Source of the DNA: Dasypus novemcinctus
Taxonomy: Eukaryota > Chordata > Mammalia > Cingulata > Dasypodidae
Assembly (NCBI RefSeq): GCF_030445035.2
Contig: NC_080704.1
Span: 23,540,499-23,604,498, forward strand
Length of the DNA: 64,000 nt
Direction of reading: 5' to 3'
The translations under genes and the position numbers were made by a program. This document shows positions 1-11,989 of this stretch, one piece after another. The stretch's first letter is position 1. The number at the start of each line of letters is the position of its first letter. Under the pieces are notes generated by a model. That model was not told the DNA's origin and made no database searches. It saw nothing but the letters and a program-made list of their open reading frames with translations.

Positions 1-769
1 TATAATACATTATCTTTTTAAGGCTTGAAGGCAAGAATAGCTAGACCAGTCCTAGAAATTATTCCTGAAATAGTGCTAGGAGGTCTCTGCATCCAGTCCT
101 CCCTTCCAGCATCCAAGATCTCATGGGTACTGTGGGATATTGGCCTCCAGAAGTGTGGTCATTGGGCTTCTTCAGATGATATCTTGGTTTTGCAGGTTTC
201 CACATAGGAGGGTGAAGGAAACAAGAGCACAGCACTGCTAAGAAAGAAAAGTGTGATAGGCTTGGAACTGTAGTCAGAGGAGGTTTGCTTCTATCACCTC
301 CATCTTCTCCTCAAAGCACTGGTGACGGTCTTCTATCATTCAGTGAGGCCACTGAGTACCACAAGCAGTACCCATCCTGCTCACAGTCTTGGCTCAAAGT
401 CCCCTGAAGAAGCCTCCTTCCTCTGCACACCATTACCCTGAAGACAACTCAGTCTTCTCAACTCTCCATGTAGATTTCATCAGCTTCAACTGGTGGATTT
501 GGTATCTATGAGGGTGCCAGTATTTATGTCTTAATTTTTGAATGTTAGTGGTATCTCTCTGCTTTATGCTTTGTATAACCTCCTGAAATATTACACTTGA
601 AATGAATTTTAGTTTATTGATTCCTGTTTTTCCTTGATATTTGTTATAAAATTGTTATGTTTCTGGGGAAAAGAGCTTTGTGCCTCTTGTTCACATTTAG
701 AATCAATGAAAATCGTGTCTCAAAAAGTGAAAGACCAGAGAAGACTGAGCAGCCTCTTTAGGTTGGCTA
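1..769. other. Unassigned non-coding DNA
   Basis: No recognisable gene or repeat. One 60-codon open frame near the left edge uses a TTG start, resembles nothing I know and has no supporting context. Confidence 0.5.
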
Positions 770-895
770 TATCCTTGTTCTACATTTGAGAAAGCTGAGT
801 TCCCTGATTGTTAAGAAGTCACAGAATGAAGATGTGAAGCCATGTTGTTTCTAATTCCAAACATGTACCCCTTTCACTATACCCCATGCTTTTCT
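770..895 (-). repeat. MIR SINE fragment
   Basis: The plus strand shows the reverse complement of the MIR core: a 'gagaaagctgag' block, a diverged 'gttaagaagtcaca' block and a 'ttcactataccccatgc' end. These are in the order expected for MIR on the minus strand. It is heavily diverged, as usual for this ancient family. Confidence 0.65.
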
Positions 896-3414
896 TCTAC
901 AAAACAAAGTGTGCTGTTCATCTGGTTTTGGAAGAAGTTACCCATCATGCCAAAATATTCCTACTTTTAGATATGTCTAGAAGGAGGGAGAGATGTCACT
1001 AATGTATTCTCTAGTCCTTGAAAGTCAAGTCCTGTATGTGTTTTTACTCAAAGTTAAAAGGTATCTTAAAACCCTCAAGCATTAACTATTGTTTCATAAA
1101 GATATTTCTTAGGTCGTATTTAACACCCTTGGATAAAACTTTAACAATTATACCTTTATTCAGAATTTCCATTAAAGAGTGTATTTATACACAATAATGT
1201 ATTATAGTATTGAAGATTTTTATTGTTGTTTTGATTTTCATTTGTGGCTTGTTTTGGTCCCCTGGGGGTCTCCTTTAAGGAGAGCATATCTGTAGCAAGA
1301 TTTCTGCAGAGATTTTATGTAAGAAATAAGCTGTAAATAAACTGGAATACTTGTAAATCTGAGCTTTGCAACCTTAAGTATAAATTGAGTCTAGAAAAGA
1401 TGACTGTAATGGACACTTTAATAATGATGGCATTGTACTTTCGCTAAAAGTTCCGAAATATAAAAATTGGAAGCATTAGGATCTAAGTAATGGAATGAAT
1501 CTTGACTACTTAGAGCAGCTGCCCACTCTATATCATTTTCCTCCAAAACTGCATTCATATACATAACAATTCATAGATCTTTCTTCTCTATGGAAACCTA
1601 TTTTCCTCCAACAACATTTCTACAAATTTAATTACTCCCACAAAGATATATGGTACAGAGAAAAGTATTGATTTCAACAATCCTGAGAAAATTAAAACCT
1701 TGAAAATATTTTGTAGAGGACTATTGGTTTGGATCAACTTTGTGTGGAAATGTTTAAAAATGAACTTAATATGATGCAAATAGGTAAGCATTTCTGGACT
1801 GCTTAATGTATCAAATATTTGTAAATAGCCAGTTGCCCACTCTTTTGAGTTGGAAGACATAATATGTCCTCTGAGAGACAGAAGGATTATCCTGCAAATA
1901 AGCAATAATTTCTCAAGTGTTACAGGTGGACATATGGTTGCATTGATCTAAAACTGCTTAACTGATTTAGACATCCAGAAAGTAGAAAAATAATTATTCT
2001 GGTCAAAGGTTAATTTGTTGTACTGCAATTCTTGGCACCAAGATGTACATTCTAATCATTTTTTGGTACCATAATTGTGTATCAAGTCCAGCAGTGGGTG
2101 TGCAGTTGGTTATATGCCAGTGGCAGGCTGCTGAAATGCTATTTTAGCTGGGGCCAGCTTGGAGTTATTATAATGACTTGACACCTCTGCCCAAATTTAG
2201 TGTCACACAAGTTGAAATTTCTGGGGAAGAGTATCTGAAGTGTGGGGGTGCACTTTCTGAATTGTCATTTAAGTTTAATTTAGAACAAAGCTACATAGTT
2301 ATCCTAGTTGGATCAATTTGATCCAAATACTTTTTAAATGGTCATGATCATGCACAGTTCCTACAACTTTTTTTCTTTGATGGGAGGGAGTCTGTCTTTG
2401 GAAAGTGAGGAAGAAAAGATTATATTAGTTTGTATTGGTCTTAGATTCCATCACTGTTTGGTGATTTTTTGGGGTGCCATTTTGATACTGAACAAAATGC
2501 AGGTTCTTCTGCCTCATGCACTTTATTAATTAATTCCTGAGACACTAGTGTTTAAAAGAGTAAAAGAGTTTATTTGTTTGCGCATAGCGAAGGAAGTCAG
2601 TGGCCCAAAGGCTCAAAATCTCCCTCTGGGAACTGCAGGAATCTTGATGGTTTTATAATATCCAGGCTTAAGAGTTTATGTTCTGAATAGTTGGGGTGGG
2701 GCTGGCTCAGATTCCTTCATTAATAAACATTAAGCTGCTGAACAGGAAAGGGGGCAAAAAAAGGGGTGAGTCAAGAGGTTATTACAATCACAAGACAATC
2801 ATCAGAGATCATGGCATCTAGGGAATACAGAAGGGGAGTCAGTTATAAGGTTTTTCTTACAGATTTCAAACAGGGGAGGGTGGGATTGTTATTTCAACAG
2901 AAATGTTCTTATACATGGGTAAGATCAATCTGGAATAATTATCACAATAGCGGAACATATTAATAGGTCTTAATTAGAAATGACCATATACAAAGGTTGA
3001 AGTTGGTCTAATCAGTTTCAGTAATTTCATATATTAACCTTTGTCTATTTTATAATATATTGGAAGTGAAAAGGCACTATATAATGATTTAGTAATTTAT
3101 GTGTAAGGTTTTTAATTATTTGTTCTTACCCTTGGTTACAATTTCATCTTAATAGATTTTTTTCCTCCTACTTATAAAATGGTGGTAATCCACATTCATG
3201 AAATTCTATAAATTTCTAAGAGACCACCTCCTCCCTGTAATATTCAGGGGGTAAACTAGAACTTATCTTACTTGGTGATGTTCCTCTTCACCTCTTTTTA
3301 TGTGAGCTATTTGGATATGAAATTAATATCACAGTTTATCTGGTCTTTTTCCCCTGCTGGTCTCCCAGCATGCACTCTTGCACCCCTCCTCCCATCCACT
3401 TCCCACTTAAAACC
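896..3414. other. Unassigned non-coding DNA
   Basis: About 2.5 kb with no supportable gene. The part from roughly 2545 to 2990 looks like an LTR read on the minus strand, with a 'gagtttattt' block (reverse of an AATAAA-type signal) followed by purine-rich sequence, but I could not pair ends or see a target duplication. Open frames at 1588-1905 (minus) and 2338-2529 (plus) have no recognisable motifs. Confidence 0.4.
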
Positions 3415-3485
3415 CAGGATATTCTGATAAAAATGCAAATCTGATTATACTCACTTCCTTTACCTCCCAAGCACTGAAACCCTCC
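3415..3485 (+). repeat. L2 LINE fragment
   Basis: Short match to the mammal-wide L2 3' region around 'aaaatgcaaatctgat' followed by a diverged 'cactcccctgcttaaaaccc'-type block. Old and truncated. Confidence 0.45.
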
Positions 3486-4523
3486 TTCTAAAAGAGTTTG
3501 GAGAGACAGATGGCCTATGTCTAATAGCTAATCAGAAAATTTCAAGAGGTAATTTCAAGCTTTAACCAGGGCTTGTGTGGCTAACAGAGTGGTCATTCAG
3601 AGGTATATGGCTCAGTAATGGGCCATTTTTTATCCTTGTCAGGCTCCAGGAGGTACAATTTGTGAGAAGGGAAAAAAGAAAGGAACTAACATTGCTTTGC
3701 ATAATAATGTAACATCCTAACTCTATTGTGAGAGAAGTGACCTTGTAGATTATGGAACCTTAGGAAATTATTTCCTTTTCCTTCTTAGTGGTTTTGTTTG
3801 TACTGACTCTGACTAAGAGCACAGGGTTTGTGCTCAGATGATTATGGGTGAGTGTATGTAAGTGTGTATTCAAACAGATAACCATTGGGCAATCAGAAAA
3901 TTAGAGAGTGTCTGCAACTCACACTGGTGGGAGAAGTTCAGACTGGAACATAAGAGTAGTGTCTATACATGCCTGGATGTTCCTATGGGATGTGGAATGT
4001 TAAAGATGATTGAACTGTTCTGCTGGATCCTAGGTTACAATTTTAGATTGAATACCTCAGATTTAGGGAAATTGCTGGAAGCAGAAAGATATATCTTGAG
4101 CTGAAAACTAAGACTTGTGTGTAGTAGATAGTTGTCCTGAAAGGTGAGTGGAGATTTGTAAGATGGAGATTAGAGGAAGATTTTCTTGGAGAGGAACATG
4201 GTCATAGGATTTAGACACCTTTCTTCATGTACATAAAAACTGGGTCCTTTTCCTTTGGGTGGTGTGGGAAGGGGGAATCATATTTTCTATCCTCTTTTAT
4301 GTTTTTTTTTTTCTTCCCTGCTCCACTCTAAGTCTCAAGCATTCAGGGAATTCTAAAATCTATACAACCTTAAACCTGAAACACTGGGATAAACAGACAG
4401 AACAGAAGAAGAAAATGTATATTCCCCCTTGGCTGGTGCTGCAGTTGGTTAAGGGGACTCTGCCAAAAATCAGGCTACAATATGCAGTGGAGTGAACAAG
4501 AGTAGGCAGCAAAAAGAAGAGGG
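3486..4523. other. Unassigned non-coding DNA
   Basis: No recognised repeat or gene. The 80-codon frame at 3862-4104 shows no domain, signal peptide or membrane pattern and is probably chance. Confidence 0.4.
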
Positions 4524-4917
4524 GGAAGCAGATTTGGCTCAACTGATAGAGCGTCCGCCTACCACATGGGAGGTCAAGGGTTCAAACCCAGGGCTTTCCG
4601 ACCCATGTGGTGAGCTGGCCCACACGGAGTGACATGCCACGCAGGGGTGTCTCCCACATAGGGGAGCCCCATGCGCAAGGAGTGTTCCCCATAAGGATAG
4701 CTGCCCCACACAAAAGAAAGTCCAGCCTGCTCAAGAGTGGCGCCTCACACACGGAGAGCTGATGCAGCAAGATGATGCTACAAAAAGAGACACAAATTAC
4801 CTGGTGCTGCTGACAAGAATACAAGCAGACACAGAATACACAGCAAATGAACACAGAGAGCAGACAACTGGGGGAGGGGAGAAGGGGAGAGAAATAAATA
4901 AAATCTTTTAAAAAAAT
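4524..4917 (+). mobile_element. DAS-III type SINE
   Basis: A tRNA-like head contains an A-box region (tggctcaactgatagagcg) and a B-box (ggttcaaac). It is followed by the long GC-rich body typical of the armadillo DAS-III SINE ('ggggtgtctcccac', 'agagctgatgcagcaagatg') and an AAATAAAATCTTTTAAAA tail. The head resembles a tRNA with an intact internal RNA polymerase III promoter layout, but it is not a functional tRNA gene because the anticodon arm and acceptor pairing are not maintained. An imperfect AAGAAGAG-like flank may be the target duplication. Frames on its minus strand are shadows. Confidence 0.9.
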
Positions 4918-5034
4918 AAGAAAAGAGGAGCAACATAGAAAACTGAGGAGACTCTGGTGTGAAAATCTCAGGAGCCAAATCAGACAAGTCCTCCTCTCCC
5001 TAAAAAAAAGACAATGCAACTGTCGCTTGCATTA

Positions 5035-5510
5035 ATGATCTTAACACTATTCAGCTTAGGACTTTTCAGTAGCTTTCTATTGCCCTTAACAAAAGGACAA
5101 AATACTTAATATTGTCTACAAGGCCCTACATGATAATGGCCCTATCCTCCTTGCCCTCTACCTCTTCCTGATGATGCTCCAAGGTACCCATGTTCTATGT
5201 TCTCTCCTGTCTTTGGAATGCTTTATTCCTTCCCTTTCAGTAAATTGACTGTTATTCAGCCCTCAGGTCTCACAAGAAAAACTACTTCAGGGAAGCCTTT
5301 TTTGGATGCCCAGATTCTGGTAAATCCCCATAGTTTCAAACTCCATAATTCTGTTTAGTTAAGATCCATTGTAATCAGTCAATGTCTCTCTTCTTTGCTA
5401 GACCATAATCTCCTTCAGACAGCAATTATGTCTCTCCTATTCATTGATACATCCCTCTTTGTCTAGGCAGGTAGTCAAAATTATTTGTTGATCAATTGAA
5501 TTAATCAGAA
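5035..5510 (+). repeat. L2 LINE 3' end
   Basis: Order of blocks matches the L2 3' region: 'acaaggccctacatgat', 'ttcattcagccctcaggtct'-like, 'gggaagcctttt', then a 'ctccttcagacagcaattatgtct' block and a terminal 'atttgttgatcaattgaat'. Strongly diverged. Confidence 0.75.
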
Positions 5511-5954
5511 CAACAAATAAAATTTTATGTGTAAGGTTATTGGTTACACTGTTATTTAAAATAACAAAGACTGATATACATTTTTAAGATAGGAAAAGTG
5601 GCTAAATAAATTACAGACATGCTAGAATATTACTTGTTCATAATACATTTTGTCAGACCACTTTAAAAAATCATTTTCAAAGAGTGTTTTAACTCTCCAA
5701 ATATATGGAAAATGTCCCCAAAATTGGAAAAGTAATTGCTTTTTCTTCTTTATACCTTCTTTCCATCTGAAAAGCAGTGTTGGACTTCTTTGTCTCTTTT
5801 TCACCTCACATTCATATCAAGATCTGTTGCAATTTGGGATCTGCCCCATCACTTTTATCATTTGCAATGTCCTCTTAAATCTTTATTCTATTTGAACCCT
5901 GTCAAAGTTGACACTATTGAGCAATTTCACTTTCAAAATTGCTATTGTAAAAAC
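5511..5954. other. Unassigned AT-rich DNA
   Basis: No gene. Open frames on both strands at about 5622-6008 overlap each other in antisense and have no recognisable motif. Confidence 0.4.
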
Positions 5955-6105
5955 TGCTCTGATAACACTGGGGGTTCGAGGAAGGGGATTGACTGGAAAG
6001 GGACCTGAGGAAACTTTCTGAGATGATAGAAATGTTTTTTACCTTGATCTGAGTGATCAATATAGAATGTGCACATTTTACTCTGTGGTTTATACTGCTA
6101 CCATC
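5955..6105 (+). repeat. L1 3' UTR-like fragment
   Basis: Contains the pattern found in old mammalian L1 3' UTRs: 'ggggattgact', 'gaggaaactttct', 'gatgatagaaatgtttt', 'cttgatctgagtg' and a following 'gtgcacattttac'. The LTR at 6106 is inserted at its right end. Confidence 0.55.
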
Positions 6106-6675
6106 TGTGGCAGTTTGAGATTATTTTATGAATCCCAAAAAGAGAAAGAGTAAGTTTGTGAACTATACCATTCCAGTGGGTATGAGACTCTTTCAACTGG
6201 ACTTCATCAGTGAGGCATGACTCAGGCTGAGTCTTCACCCTTTTTTGGGGTCTGATAAAAATGGAGACACAGAAAAAGAGACACAGACCCAGAAGGAAAA
6301 GAAGCTGCCACATATATTCCTGGCATGTGAGAGAGGACTAGAGGATGACTTAAGCACAAAGCCCTCAAGAAGCTGGGACCAGGGAGCTGCTCAAGAAGAG
6401 ACAAGTCCTATACCTGATAGCTGACAGTTGAGCTCTAGGAGCTGGGCTCCGAGAGAGACAGTAGATTCTGGAGGGGAAGGCAAATACCTCAGCAAAGATC
6501 AGTGGCCATCTTTGGCAAGCAGCAGTTGACTTTGGTGAGAGCATCTCTGATGGGGCCTTGGTTTGGATTTTTCACAGCCTTGGAACTGTAAACTTTTACA
6601 CCAAATAAACCCCCTTTATAAAAGCCAATCCATTTCTGGTACTTTTCATTGGCAGCCCTTTGGCAAGCTAAAACA
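6106..6675 (+). mobile_element. Solo LTR, ERVL-like
   Basis: Begins TGTGGCAGTTTGAG and ends GCAAGCTAAAACA, so it has the TG...CA termini of a retroviral LTR. It is flanked by CCATC (6101-6105) and CCATT (6676-6680), a 5-bp duplication with one change. Near the right end a CCAAATAAACC polyadenylation signal sits in the conserved 'CTTTATAAAAGCCAA' block shared by all copies in the window. No internal retroviral sequence follows, so it is a solo LTR. The 5-bp duplication and the TGTGG(C/T)AGTT start fit class III (ERVL) LTRs; the family name is not established. Confidence 0.8.
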
Positions 6676-6764
6676 CCATTAAAAAACACACATTGCTTCC
6701 CCTAACTTCATTGATATAATTCCTTCTTTTTTTATCCCACGAGTTTTGTTAATCTCTATGACAG

Positions 6765-8403
6765 CCTGGTATTATTTTTTCAAATAGAGCTAACTTTATA
6801 TATGGTAAAATGTATAGCTCTTAAGCGTACAGTTAAATGAGTTTTAACAAATATACACACCTTTATATATAACCACCTCTAGTAAGATATAGAACATTTA
6901 TATCATAACCAAAATTCCCTTATCCTTCTTTACTGACAATATCCATGCTACTCCTTCCCCCTCCATAAGCAAGCACTGCTCTGATTCCTATCACCATAAA
7001 TGAATATTTCCTATTCTTCAGTTTCATACAAATGAAATTATATAGCACATATTATTTAATGTTTAGTTTTTTCCCTCAATATAATGTCTTAGAGATTCCT
7101 CCATGATGTATGCTTCAGTGGTTTAATGCTTTTTTCTTGTTGAATAGTATTCCCTTGTATGAATATACCACAATTTTTAAATCTATTCTTCCATAGATGC
7201 ATATTTGGATTTCTAGTTTCTGGTTACTGTCTTAGTTTGACAAACCCTGCCAATGCAAAGTACTAGAAATGGGTTGGCTTTTAAAAAGGGGGTTTTATTT
7301 GGGATAAAAGCTTACAGTTCTGAAGCTGTAAAATGTCCAAATCAAAGCAACATCAGAGATACTTTCTCACCAAAGTCATCTGCTGGAGATCCTGGTGTCC
7401 AGCACATGGCAAAGATGGCTGCCAAACTCTAATGTCCCTGCCTTCTCCTCCAGAATCTACTGTCTCTTGGAGTTCATCTGTGGGCAACCATACATAGGGC
7501 TTGTCTCTTTCTGGACCTCATCTATCAGTTTCTTGGGGCTTCTCTGCCTTTCTGCAGATGTGGGCGAATCTGGAGTCCATTCTCTCACATGGCCAGATCA
7601 AATATGGCAGAGTTCCCTTTTCGTGTGTGCTCATCTCTGTGTGTGTCTCCATTTATATCAGCTCCAGTAAGAGAACAGAGATGCAACTCGAGTCACACCT
7701 CACTGACATAGTCCAATCAAAAAGTGTCTTACACCCTGAGGAATGGATTAGTTTAAAAACATAATTTTTCTCTTTTGGGTATTCATAAAAAAAATTCAAA
7801 ATGTCATAGTTACTATGAATAAAGCTTCTATAAACATTCTTGTACAAGCCATTGTGAGGTCTTATGTTTTCATTTTTCTTGAGTATACAGCTATAAGTAG
7901 AATTCCTGGGTGTACGTTTAGCTTTATAAGAAACTGTCAAGCAATTTTCCCACGTAGTTGTATCATTTTACATCCCCACCAGCAATGTACGAGAGTTTCA
8001 GTTGTTCTACATCCTTGCCAATATCTGATTCTGTCAATTTAAAAAATTTTAGCTATTCTAGTGGTAGTAAAATGGGATTTCTTTGTGAATTTATTGTACA
8101 TTTCCCTAATGACTAATGATGTTGAAATCCTTTAATGAATTTATTAGCTCTTTAACTATCTTTTTCTTTTCTTTTTATCTTTTCTTTTTTTGAAGTGTTT
8201 GCTCACATCTTTTCTCCACTTTTGGGAGGTTGCTTGATTTGTATTAGTTATTTATATGTTATGGATTTATCAGATATATGTGTGGTGAATAGTTTCTCCC
8301 TGTTTGTGGCTTATCATTTCATTAACTTAATGGTGTCTATTGATGAGTAAAAGTTTAAAAATTTTGATACTCTCCAATTTATCTTATTTTTCTTGTATGG
8401 TTA
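6765..8403 (-). repeat. Old L1 3' part, split by LTR
   Basis: Plus-strand text is the reverse complement of an old L1 3' region. Landmarks include 'ttgaatagtattccc', 'ccccaccagcaatgtacgagag' and 'ctaatgactaatgatg'. Positions 7228-7808 are an inserted LTR. It is non-coding, with stops throughout the ORF2 C-terminal frame. Confidence 0.85.
7228..7808 (-). mobile_element. Solo LTR, ERVL-like
   Basis: Same family as 6106-6675 but inverted. On the plus strand it starts TGTCTTAGTTTGAC, and the shared AATAAA/TATAAAAG block is near the left end. A perfect 5-bp duplication GTTAC lies at 7223-7227 and 7809-7813. The open frames at 7395-7764 and 7653-7940 are chance frames across this LTR. Confidence 0.85.
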
Positions 8404-9168
8404 GCGTTTATTTATTTTTGAATGCTTGATAGAATTCACCAATGAATTCATCTGGGTCTGAAAATTTCCTCATGGGAAGGTTTTTCATAACTAATTCCAT
8501 TTATTTAACAGATATAAGGCTATTCAGAATTTCAAATTCTTATTATTCTTTTGGTATGCTGTGTTTTCAAGGAATTTGTCCATTTCATCTAATTTGTCAA
8601 ATTTATTGGTATGAAGTTATTCATAATATCTTCTCATAATTCTGGAAATAACTGCAGGCCATGCGGTCTTGTCCCCTTTTTGTGTTTTCTCTTTTCTCTT
8701 GAGCAATCTTGCTGAATGGTTGTCAATTTTATTAATGTTTTCAAATGACCAAATATTGACTTTGTTTTCTATTTCATTGATTTACTTCTTTCTTTTTAAT
8801 TTCTATTTACTTTTGGTTTAATTTCCTTGTTTTTAATAGCTTCTTAAGGTGGTAAATTTGATCACTGATTTTAAATCTTCCTTGTTTTCTAATATAAGTA
8901 CTTAAAGCTATAAATTTCTCTCTAAGCACTGCTTTGGCTATTTCTGTTTTGATTTTTTGGTTATTCTTATTTTTGATCTATAAGATATTTAAAAACATCC
9001 CAACAAATTTTTGGAGTTTTGAGAAATTTATTGTTTGAGCAACTGATTGTTTAGGAGTGTGTTGTTTAACATTCATGTATTTGTGGATTTTCTGGTTCTT
9101 TGCCTGTTATTGATTTCCAGCTTCATTCCATTGTGGTCAGAGAAGATGTTTTGAATAATTTTAATCTT

Positions 9169-9444
9169 TTAAAATTTATTGAGACTTGTTTTGAGAACCA
9201 GCATGTGACTGGAGAAAGATCCGTGTGCACTTGAGAAGAATGTATAGTCTGCTGTGTTGGGATGAAATGCTCTGTATATGTCTGTTAAGTTTAGTTCATT
9301 TATCATATTATTCAAGTTGTCTGTTTCCTTACTGATCTCCTCTCCAGATATTCTAGGTCTTGATAACAGTGGTATATCGAAGTCTCCAACTATTATTGCA
9401 GAGATGTCTGTTTCTCCCTTCAGTTTTGCCAGTGTTTGCTTCAT
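9169..9444 (-). pseudogene. L1 ORF2 endonuclease fragment
   Basis: The 91-codon frame encodes the C-terminal part of the apurinic-type endonuclease of L1 ORF2p, the nuclease that nicks target DNA. Visible landmarks are a VGDFD segment (family GDFN, here with N changed to D), an NLTDIYRAFHPNTADYTFFS segment and a trailing SSAHGSFS. The downstream DH pair expected after this point is lost. With the catalytic loop changed and stops on both sides this is a fossil. It fixes the orientation of the surrounding L1. Confidence 0.9.
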
Positions 9445-9702
9445 GTATGTTGGAACACTGCAGTTAGATGCATAAATGACTTGTTATTTTTCCTTAATGG
9501 ATTGACTCTTTTATTAATATGTAGTATCCTTCTTTTTCTCTTACAACATATTTTGTCTGAAAGTCTATTTTGCCTCATATTTGTATAGCTACCCCAGCTC
9601 TCTTTTGGTTAATATTTGAATGGAATCTTTTTCTGTTCTTTCATTTTCAACTTATTTGTATCTTTGGGTCAAAGGTGAGTTTTTTGTAAAAAACATATAG
9701 TT

Positions 9703-9980
9703 GGGGGGGAGTGGATGTGGCTCAAGCAATTGGGCTCCCACCTACCACATGGGAGGTCTGTGGTTTGATTCCTATTGCCTCCTAAAGAAGACAGTGAGCT
9801 GGTGAGATGGGCAGGCATGGCAAGCTGACACAAGGTGACACAGCAAGAGACACAAGAAGAAAAACATAATGAGAGACACAACAAAGCAGGGAACGAAGGT
9901 TTCCAGTGCCTCCTAAACAGGACAAGCAGGATGGTGAGATTGCACAACAAGATGAAGCAACAAGAGACACAAGAGGAAAA
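9703..9980 (+). mobile_element. DAS SINE, short subtype with repeated body
   Basis: tRNA-like head ('gtggctcaagcaattgggc', 'ggtttgattcc') followed by an AC-rich body with repeated 'gagacacaa(g)aagaaaaac' units, ending at 9975-9980 in 'gaggaaaaac'. It is inserted in L1; the host reads on from 'catatagttgg' to 'ggttggattgtgc', so GTTGG remains on both sides. Different subtype from the GC-rich DAS-III copies. Confidence 0.8.
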
Positions 9981-10676
9981 ACTTTTGGTTGGATTGTGCT
10001 TTTCTATCCATTTCTCCAATCTGTGGCTTTTGATTGGGGAGTTTAATCCATTAAATTTACTGTTATTACTAATAAGGAAGGACTTACTTCAGTCATTTTT
10101 ACTTTGTTTTCATACATCTTATATCTTTTGGTCTTTTCCTTAATTGCAATCTCCTTTTGTGTATAGTTGATCTTTTGTGATGTAACTGGTTGATCCCTTT
10201 CTTATTTCCATTTCTGCATATTTTAAAAATATTTTCTTCGTGGTTACCCTGGGGTTTGTATTATACAAACTAATTCTATAAGCTACTAGTTTGAAAAGAT
10301 ACCATCTTAACTTCAATAGCATACACATTCTTTGCTCCCATATTCCTCCATTTTCCCTGTATATGTTGTTTTTGTCCCACATTACCTCTTAATATATTGT
10401 GTGTCTGTTATGATGTAATATTATTTATTATTCAATTGTATTCTTTTATAAGGAATAAAGAGTAGAGGTATACATAGTGTCTATGGCACTACTAGGTTTT
10501 GCATTGATCCATTAGTGGCCTTTACTGAAGAACTTCACTTCTTCATACTGCTACAAACCACTCTCTCCTGACTTTTTCTTTCAATCTGAAGAACATCCTT
10601 TAATAATTCTTATAGGGCAAGTCTTTAGGTGACGAACTCTTTCAATTTTTGTTTATCCATGAGTATCTCAAACTCT

Positions 10677-11352
10677 TTCTCATTGTGGCACACTCATCGC
10701 ACTCGGTGAACACATTTTGGAGAACTGCTGCACCACATAGATAATAGTTTACCTTGTAGTTCACACTCTCCCCAGTACATTCAGTAGGTTAAGGCGGGAT
10801 ATATACAGTCCAGCATCTGACCCTGCAATATCATTTAGTACAACTCAAAATCCCGAAAATTCCCCCACATCACATTTCTTCTTCCTGCTCCCTGCCCTCA
10901 GCAACTACTGTGGTCACTTTCTCCACCTCAATGTTACAATTTCTTCTATTACTAGTCACAATAATTTTATAGTAGATTATCAATAAGTCCACTCTAATCC
11001 ATATTTTATTCCTCTATTCTGTGGACCCTGGGATGGTGATGTCCACTCTACCTCTAGATCAAGAGGGGGCTTAGATTCCACATGGATGATGGATGCATTT
11101 CCTCTGCTTGGAGTTGTTGGTGCTCTTAATTCCCTGGTGTGGTGTTTGACCATCTTCACCTCCCTGTTAGCTGATCTGGGTAAGTCCAATGAACCAGAGA
11201 GTAGGAGTCATAACTCTGCTAAGGCTCAGGTCCTGGCTGGCACATGGATAGTCCAGAGATTCAAATCCCCTGAGTATGCACCATCCCTAGCACCAATCAC
11301 AGGTTCAGTAAAAGTGACAAGAGGCATGTGTGGGGAGGTCACATCTGAGGTT
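10677..11352 (-). repeat. G-tract family (LINE-type 3' end) copy
   Basis: Shares with 13284-14762, 27715-28339, 32108-32835 and 50978-51782 the plus-strand landmarks 'tttggtgaatacattttgg', 'acaactccaagtcc', 'cagtaagtccactctaatcc' and 'cagtccagagattca'. The polyA terminus is missing here, so it is 3' truncated or was disrupted. A 69-codon minus frame (10980-11189) is shared with the copy at 51400-51609. I take the family to be a xenarthran L1 3' UTR, though no copy here is joined to ORF2. Confidence 0.75.
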
Positions 11353-11543
11353 CTGGGATTCCATTGATGCATATGTTGTCACACTTTAAGCTGTCACACA
11401 GGTCTCTTATATTCTGCTCAGTTTTACCTATCTTTTCTCTATCTGTTCTTCAGATTGTATACTTTTGATTGTCCTGTCTTCTAGTTCATTGATTCTTTCT
11501 TCTGCCTATTCAAATCTGCTGTTGTATGCCTCCAGTGTATTTT

Positions 11544-11989
11544 CTTTAAAGATTTATTTATTTATTCATTCATTCATTCATTCATTTATTTATTTGTTTC
11601 TCTCCCCTCCCCCCGCACCTGACCCCAGTTGTCTGTTCTCTGTGTCTATTTGCTGCATATTTTTCTTTGTCCGCTTCTGTTGTTGTCAGTGGCATGGGAA
11701 TCTGTGTTTCTTTTTGTTGCATCATCTTGTGGTGTCAGCTCTCCGTGTGTGTGGTGCCATTCCTGGGCAGGCTTCACTTTCTTTCACACTGAACGGCTCT
11801 CCTTATGGGGTGCACTCCTTGCACGTGGGGCTACCCAACGCGGGGGACATCCCTGCACAACAGGGCACTCCTTGTGTGTATCAGCACTGCACATGGGCCA
11901 GCTCCACACGGGTCAAGGAGGCCCGGGGTTTGAACCGTGGACCTCCCATGTGGTAGACAGATGCCCTAACCACTGGGCCAAGTCCACTG
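11544..11989 (-). mobile_element. DAS-III SINE
   Basis: Near-complete, inverted. The T-rich tail is on the left with an (ATTT/ATTC)n expansion at 11549-11597, and the tRNA-like head is on the right ('accactgggccaagtcc'). Flanked by a 15-bp target duplication, CCTCCAGTGTATTTT at 11529-11543 and CCTCCAGGGTATTTT at 11990-12004. The 163- and 176-codon plus-strand frames crossing it are antisense shadows of the SINE and are not genes. Confidence 0.95.

Noticed and set aside
4528-4600. Possible functional tRNA gene
   Set aside because: A- and B-box-like sequences and a ggttcaaac loop are present, but the acceptor and anticodon arms do not pair and a SINE body follows.
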